From the NCBI GenBank assembly GCA_026415595.1, contig JAOAGU010000042.1, positions 1 through 8,284 on the forward strand: 8,284 bases of DNA, read 5' to 3'. Positions 5,728-8,284 of this stretch are shown here, one piece after another. This DNA comes from Thermodesulfovibrio sp. GTDB lineage: Bacteria; Nitrospirota; Thermodesulfovibrionia; Thermodesulfovibrionales; Thermodesulfovibrionaceae. The position numbers and the translations under genes are program-made. Numbering within the stretch: position 1 is the stretch's first letter; the number at the start of each line of letters is the position of its first letter. The notes beneath the pieces were generated by a model. The model had not been told where the DNA came from. It saw only the letters and a program-made list of their open reading frames with translations, and did not search any database.

Positions 5728-6369
5728 ATGTTGAAACTTTTCTTTATTGGAATATCCTCATTTGTAATTGCTCTTTCTGGAGCAATGATACCAGGGCCTC
5801 TTTTTGCTGTTACGGTCTCTGAAGCTCCCCGCAGAGGCTGGATTGCAGGACCTATTTTAGTTGCTGGACATGGAGTGCTTGAACTAACTCTTTTAGTTTT
5901 AATTATTTCTGGATTAGGAAGTTTTTTACAGCTGAAAGAGACTTTTGTAATAGTTGCCTTTATTGGTGGAGGTTTTCTCTTATTTATGGCTTTCTCAATG
6001 TTCCGTTCTCTACCAAGGTTGAGTTTAAATAATAATCCTAACAGGCAAATAAATGGTTCTCTCTTTTTATCAGGGATTTTGTTAAGCCTTGCTAATCCTT
6101 ATTTTACCTTCTGGTGGACAACAATAGGAGTAAGTTATCTTGTCCAGTCAATGGAAATAGGAACTTTTGGTGTAATAGCCTTTTTTACAGGACATATTTT
6201 AGGAGACTTGGCTTGGTATTCTGCTCTATCCTTAGGAGTTGATAAGGGTAAAAAACTTTTAAATGACGCGATCTACAGAAAAATAGTTTTTTTCTGTGCC
6301 CTAATTCTTATTTGCTTTTCCCTTTACTTTATCTGGACAGGAGTAGATAAAGTAAAAGATTTATTTTAA
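5728..6369 (+). CDS. LysE-family (LysE/RhtB-type) amino-acid exporter-like membrane protein
   Basis: A 213-residue, very hydrophobic protein with about six membrane segments (roughly 4-26, 41-63, 71-93, 111-133, 146-169, 185-204). The family signature is clear: SGAMIPGPLFAVTV with Pro-Gly-Pro at 22-24, RRGWIAGPILVAGHGVLEL after it, and the mid-protein LANPYFTFWWTT (121-132). Known for the family: inner-membrane export of amino acids or other small metabolites, driven by ion gradients. The substrate cannot be told from sequence. No Shine-Dalgarno site precedes ATG 5728, and a -10-like box sits just before it, so the mRNA may be leaderless; no better internal start exists before the PGP motif. 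It is a single-gene unit, divergent from yceD and convergent with trpB (22-nt gap). The pairing with a tryptophan synthase suggests, but does not show, an amino-acid-related role. Confidence 0.87.
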   Translation: MLKLFFIGISSFVIALSGAMIPGPLFAVTVSEAPRRGWIAGPILVAGHGVLELTLLVLIISGLGSFLQLKETFVIVAFIGGGFLLFMAFSMFRSLPRLSLNNNPNRQINGSLFLSGILLSLANPYFTFWWTTIGVSYLVQSMEIGTFGVIAFFTGHILGDLAWYSALSLGVDKGKKLLNDAIYRKIVFFCALILICFSLYFIWTGVDKVKDLF

Positions 6370-6391
6370 ACCTTACAAGCAGTTCTATAAT

Positions 6392-7744
6392 CTAAATCTT
6401 AATCTCTGGTAATTTACATAGAGATTCCCTTATTTTTTCATCGGGATATTCAAAATTTACAAGTTTGCCTGATAAATAGTCCTCATATGCTGCTAAATCA
6501 AGATATCCTATACCACTCAGATTGAAGAGTATTACCTTTTCTTTACCTTCTTCCTTAGCCTTTAGAGCCTCATCTATTGCAACTTTTATAGCATGAGCAC
6601 TTTCAGGTGCTGGGATTATTCCCTCTGTTCTTGCAAAAAGTAATGCTGCTTCAAAAACCGCTATTTGTCCAACTGCTACAGCTTCAATAAGTCCATCATG
6701 ACAGAGTTGACTAATTAAAGGTGCATCTCCATGATATCTAAGTCCACCTGCATGAATTCCCGGGGGCACAAAGTCATGCCCAAGAGTATACATCATAAGA
6801 AAAGGCGTAAGTCCTGCTGTATCTCCATAGTCATATCTAAACTCGCCTTTAGTGAGTGTAGGGCATGATGACGGCTCAACTGCAATAACTCTTAATTCCT
6901 TCCCATGGATTTTGTCATAGAGGAAAGGAAAACTTACTCCTCCAAGATTGCTCCCCCCGCCGCAACAACCTATTACGATATCAGGATAATCTCCTGCTAT
7001 CTCAAACTGACGCTTACATTCAAGTCCTATTACTGTCTGATGAAGTAAAACATGATTAAGTACCGAACCGAGAGAGTAATTTGTGTCTTTATTGGTTGCT
7101 GCATCTTCAACAGCTTCTGATATAGCAATTCCAAGAGTACCTGGATGATCTGGGTTTTCACGAAGAATTCTTCTTCCCGACTCAGTTCTATCAGAAGGAG
7201 AAGGATAAACCTTGCCTCCCCATGTTTCCATCATAATTCTTCTATATGGTTTCTGATCATAACTAACCCTAACCATATACACAGTTATTTCTATTCCCAT
7301 AAGAGCACCTGCCAAAGAAAGTGCAGAACCCCACTGTCCAGCACCTGTTTCAGTAGCAATTCTCTTTATTCCTTCTCTTTTGTTGTAATAAGCCTGTGGT
7401 ATTGATGTATTTGTCTTGTGACTTCCTGCAGGACCAAATCCTTCATGTTTGAAATAAATCCTTGCAGGAGTCTGAAGAGCTCTTTCAAGTCCTAAGGCTC
7501 GATAAAGAGGTGTTGGACGAAAACTTGCATATATATCTAAGACATCCTCTGGGATATCTATCCATCTTTGCTGAGAAACTTCTTGCTCTATAAGTGCCAT
7601 AGGAAATATTACCCTTAAATCCTCGGGAGAAATGGGTTTTTTCGTTTGTGGATTAAGAGGCGGAGGTGGCAATTTTGGCATATCAGCCTGTATGTTATAC
7701 CATTGCCTCGGTAGATCATTTTCTGAAAGTAAAATTTTACGCAT
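6392..7744 (-). CDS. trpB: Tryptophan synthase beta chain, TrpB2 type
   Basis: A 450-residue PLP enzyme, longer than the ~400-residue TrpB1. Features: the N-terminal RQWYNIQADMPK segment typical of TrpB2, RPTPLYRA (76-83), the PLP lysine Lys110 in GPAGSHKTNTS, the catalytic Glu132 in TETGAGQWGSALS, the phosphate-binding loop CCGGGSNLGG (260-269), and the LSGIGYLD ending of the fold (409-416). Known for the family: condenses indole with L-serine to tryptophan; TrpB2 lacks the usual TrpA-contact features and is often found outside trp operons, consistent with indole salvage. No trpA or other trp gene lies nearby. GGAGG (7751-7755) is six bases before the ATG. No T-box or trp-rich leader peptide is visible in its short 5' region, so regulation by tryptophan is not evident here. 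A second, TrpB1-type gene may exist elsewhere; that is unknown. Confidence 0.94.
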   Translation of the reverse strand: MRKILLSENDLPRQWYNIQADMPKLPPPPLNPQTKKPISPEDLRVIFPMALIEQEVSQQRWIDIPEDVLDIYASFRPTPLYRALGLERALQTPARIYFKHEGFGPAGSHKTNTSIPQAYYNKREGIKRIATETGAGQWGSALSLAGALMGIEITVYMVRVSYDQKPYRRIMMETWGGKVYPSPSDRTESGRRILRENPDHPGTLGIAISEAVEDAATNKDTNYSLGSVLNHVLLHQTVIGLECKRQFEIAGDYPDIVIGCCGGGSNLGGVSFPFLYDKIHGKELRVIAVEPSSCPTLTKGEFRYDYGDTAGLTPFLMMYTLGHDFVPPGIHAGGLRYHGDAPLISQLCHDGLIEAVAVGQIAVFEAALLFARTEGIIPAPESAHAIKVAIDEALKAKEEGKEKVILFNLSGIGYLDLAAYEDYLSGKLVNFEYPDEKIRESLCKLPEIKI

Positions 7745-7778
7745 CTCTATCCTCCTAATAAAAAATTTATAATTTACT

Positions 7779-7807
7779 ATTATGAATTAAATAAGGGAAA
7801 TTTGCAA
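7779..7807 (-). promoter_or_regulatory. trpB: Probable trpB promoter
   Basis: On the minus strand TTGCAA (7807-7802) and CATAAT (7784-7779) are 17 bases apart, 4/6 and 5/6 matches to consensus. Transcription would begin near 7772, giving a leader of under 30 bases. A small palindrome, GCAAGTTTGC (7804-7813), overlaps the -35 and could be an operator, but it is short. Confidence 0.5.
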
Positions 7808-7818
7808 GTTTGCTTTTA

Positions 7819-7848
7819 TTGAAATCGGAATTATATTTCTGATATAAT
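7819..7848 (+). promoter_or_regulatory. Strong sigma-70-like promoter for the porin gene or a small RNA
   Basis: TTGAAA (7819-7824) and a perfect TATAAT (7843-7848) are separated by 18 bases. This is the best promoter match in the window. The expected start, about 7855, coincides with the base of the hairpin that follows. Confidence 0.7.
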
Positions 7849-7855
7849 TTTTTTC

Positions 7856-7909
7856 AAGCCATGAAGGCTAAAAAGCTCTGAAGAGCTTACAAGTCTTCAT
7901 GGCTTTTTT
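7856..7909 (+). terminator. Two-tier hairpin with T6 tract in the porin leader (terminator, attenuator or 5' stabiliser)
   Basis: AAGCCATGAAG (7856-7866) pairs perfectly with CTTCATGGCTT (7895-7905), 11 bp. Inside it AAGCTC (7873-7878) and GAGCTT (7883-7888) form a second 6-bp stem capped by TGAA, separated from the outer stem by a 6x6 internal loop. Six T bases (7904-7909) follow directly, so in the plus sense it reads as an intrinsic terminator. On the minus strand the stem is not followed by a T tract. I do not recognise a known riboswitch class in it. Confidence 0.75.
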
Positions 7910-7935
7910 ATTAAATAAAAAAGGAGGAATAGTTT

Positions 7936-8284
7936 ATGAAACACTTTCTTATCTTTCTGGTTGTCTTATTTTTTCCAATTTCCGTTTATGCAGTAGAAAT
8001 AACGGAGAATTTATCAATTTCAGGGACAGCTACAACAGTATATCAGTGGCTTAAAATGACAAAGGGATATGCTGATGATCTGACGGAGACAAAGAAAAAG
8101 GACAGAGGCACTGCTGTATTGGACTTTAATGTATCTTTGCGCCCCATTGAAAACGGTGAATTTTTCCTTAGAGCAAGCTTTGCAAAAAGAGATGGACTTA
8201 AAGCTGTCTCCCCCTTTGTTCTTTCTCCCTATGCCGATGACTTATTCAGTGACCTAAAAAACATAAATGGACATAGCCGTGATC
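7936..8284 (+). CDS. Secreted porin-like (OprB/carbohydrate-porin-type) protein, N-terminal part
   Basis: ATG 7936 opens a frame with no stop through the right edge: 116 complete codons. AAGGAGG (7921-7927) lies eight bases upstream. Residues 1-19 form a clear signal peptide (MKH, hydrophobic core LIFLVVLFFPI, cleavage after VYA). The mature part begins VEITENLSISGTATTVYQW, then alternates polar and hydrophobic residues in short strands (GTAVLDFNVSLRP, GEFFLRASFAK) as in an outer-membrane beta-barrel. The segment SPFVLSPYADDLFSDLKNIN resembles the start of OprB-like carbohydrate porins seen in sulfate-reducing and related bacteria; this family call is from memory and is moderate. The expected site is the outer membrane, with passage of small solutes. 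It is preceded by a strong promoter and a terminator-like leader hairpin, which suggests regulated or stabilised expression. Confidence 0.72.
   Translation, partial: MKHFLIFLVVLFFPISVYAVEITENLSISGTATTVYQWLKMTKGYADDLTETKKKDRGTAVLDFNVSLRPIENGEFFLRASFAKRDGLKAVSPFVLSPYADDLFSDLKNINGHSRD

Noticed and set aside
7145..7405. Plus-strand open frame opposite trpB
   Set aside because: Antisense to the conserved TrpB2 core; Ser/His-rich translation without homology that I recognise.
7745..7801. T-box or trp attenuator upstream of trpB
   Set aside because: The leader is too short and no T-box sequence, tandem Trp codons or terminator hairpin is visible.
7861..7881. Six-codon ATG-to-TGA frame (MKAKKL) in the porin leader as a leader peptide
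   Set aside because: No ribosome-binding site fits between the predicted start at 7855 and this ATG, and the ATG is part of the stem; kept only as a note in the hairpin finding.
7886..7914. Alternative porin promoter CTTACA-N17-TATTAA downstream of the hairpin
   Set aside because: Both boxes are 4/6 matches and the start would fall on the ribosome-binding site itself, leaving almost no leader.

Overview
The window is AT-rich chromosomal DNA (roughly two-thirds A+T by eye) from a Gram-negative-type bacterium: it ends in a secreted outer-membrane-porin-like protein and carries a standard bacterial lipid-synthesis cluster. The combination of a prokaryotic stomatin (slipin), a TrpB2-type tryptophan synthase, a degenerate HsdR_N-like protein next to a glutamine-dependent NAD+ synthetase, and an OprB-like porin fits a thermophilic or anaerobic lineage such as Thermodesulfovibrio (Nitrospirota). 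That assignment is from memory of similar proteins and is an inference. It looks like core genome: I see no insertion sequence, CRISPR array, integrase, tRNA or rRNA gene. No stretch over 300 bases lacks a gene.

Layout. (1) 1-1284, minus strand: a small HsdR_N-like protein followed by the N-terminal 242 residues of an NAD+ synthetase (nadE) that runs off the left edge. (2) 1408-2890, plus strand: slipin and a VTT/TVP38-type membrane protein, overlapping by 14 nt. (3) 2892-5565, minus strand: the yceD-rpmF-plsX-fabH operon, all overlapping or nearly touching; its fabH stop codon lies one base from the stop codon of the opposing VTT gene. (4) 5728-6369, plus strand: a LysE-family exporter. (5) 6392-7744, minus strand: trpB2, convergent with lysE across 22 nt. 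(6) 7936-8284, plus strand: the start of a porin-like gene that runs off the right edge.

The most interesting structure is in the non-coding DNA. The only two convincing terminator-like hairpins I found (5588-5617 and 7856-7909) sit in front of genes, while the two convergent gene junctions have none. Both hairpins carry a T6 tract in the plus-strand sense and lie just beyond the 5' ends of the two minus-strand operons. They could end long plus-strand transcripts that run antisense through yceD-rpmF-plsX-fabH and through trpB. They also sit at, or next to, the predicted transcription starts of yceD and the porin gene, so they may instead act as 5'-leader hairpins (attenuators or mRNA stabilisers).

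Several start codons need choosing with care. The HsdR_N-like gene, slipin and fabH all have an in-frame upstream start that would place the Shine-Dalgarno sequence inside the coding region or too close to the start; the internal ATG is preferred in each. Working together, plsX and fabH start phospholipid and fatty-acid synthesis, rpmF and yceD link this to ribosome assembly, and the slipin/VTT pair is a likely membrane-organisation or lipid-handling unit.
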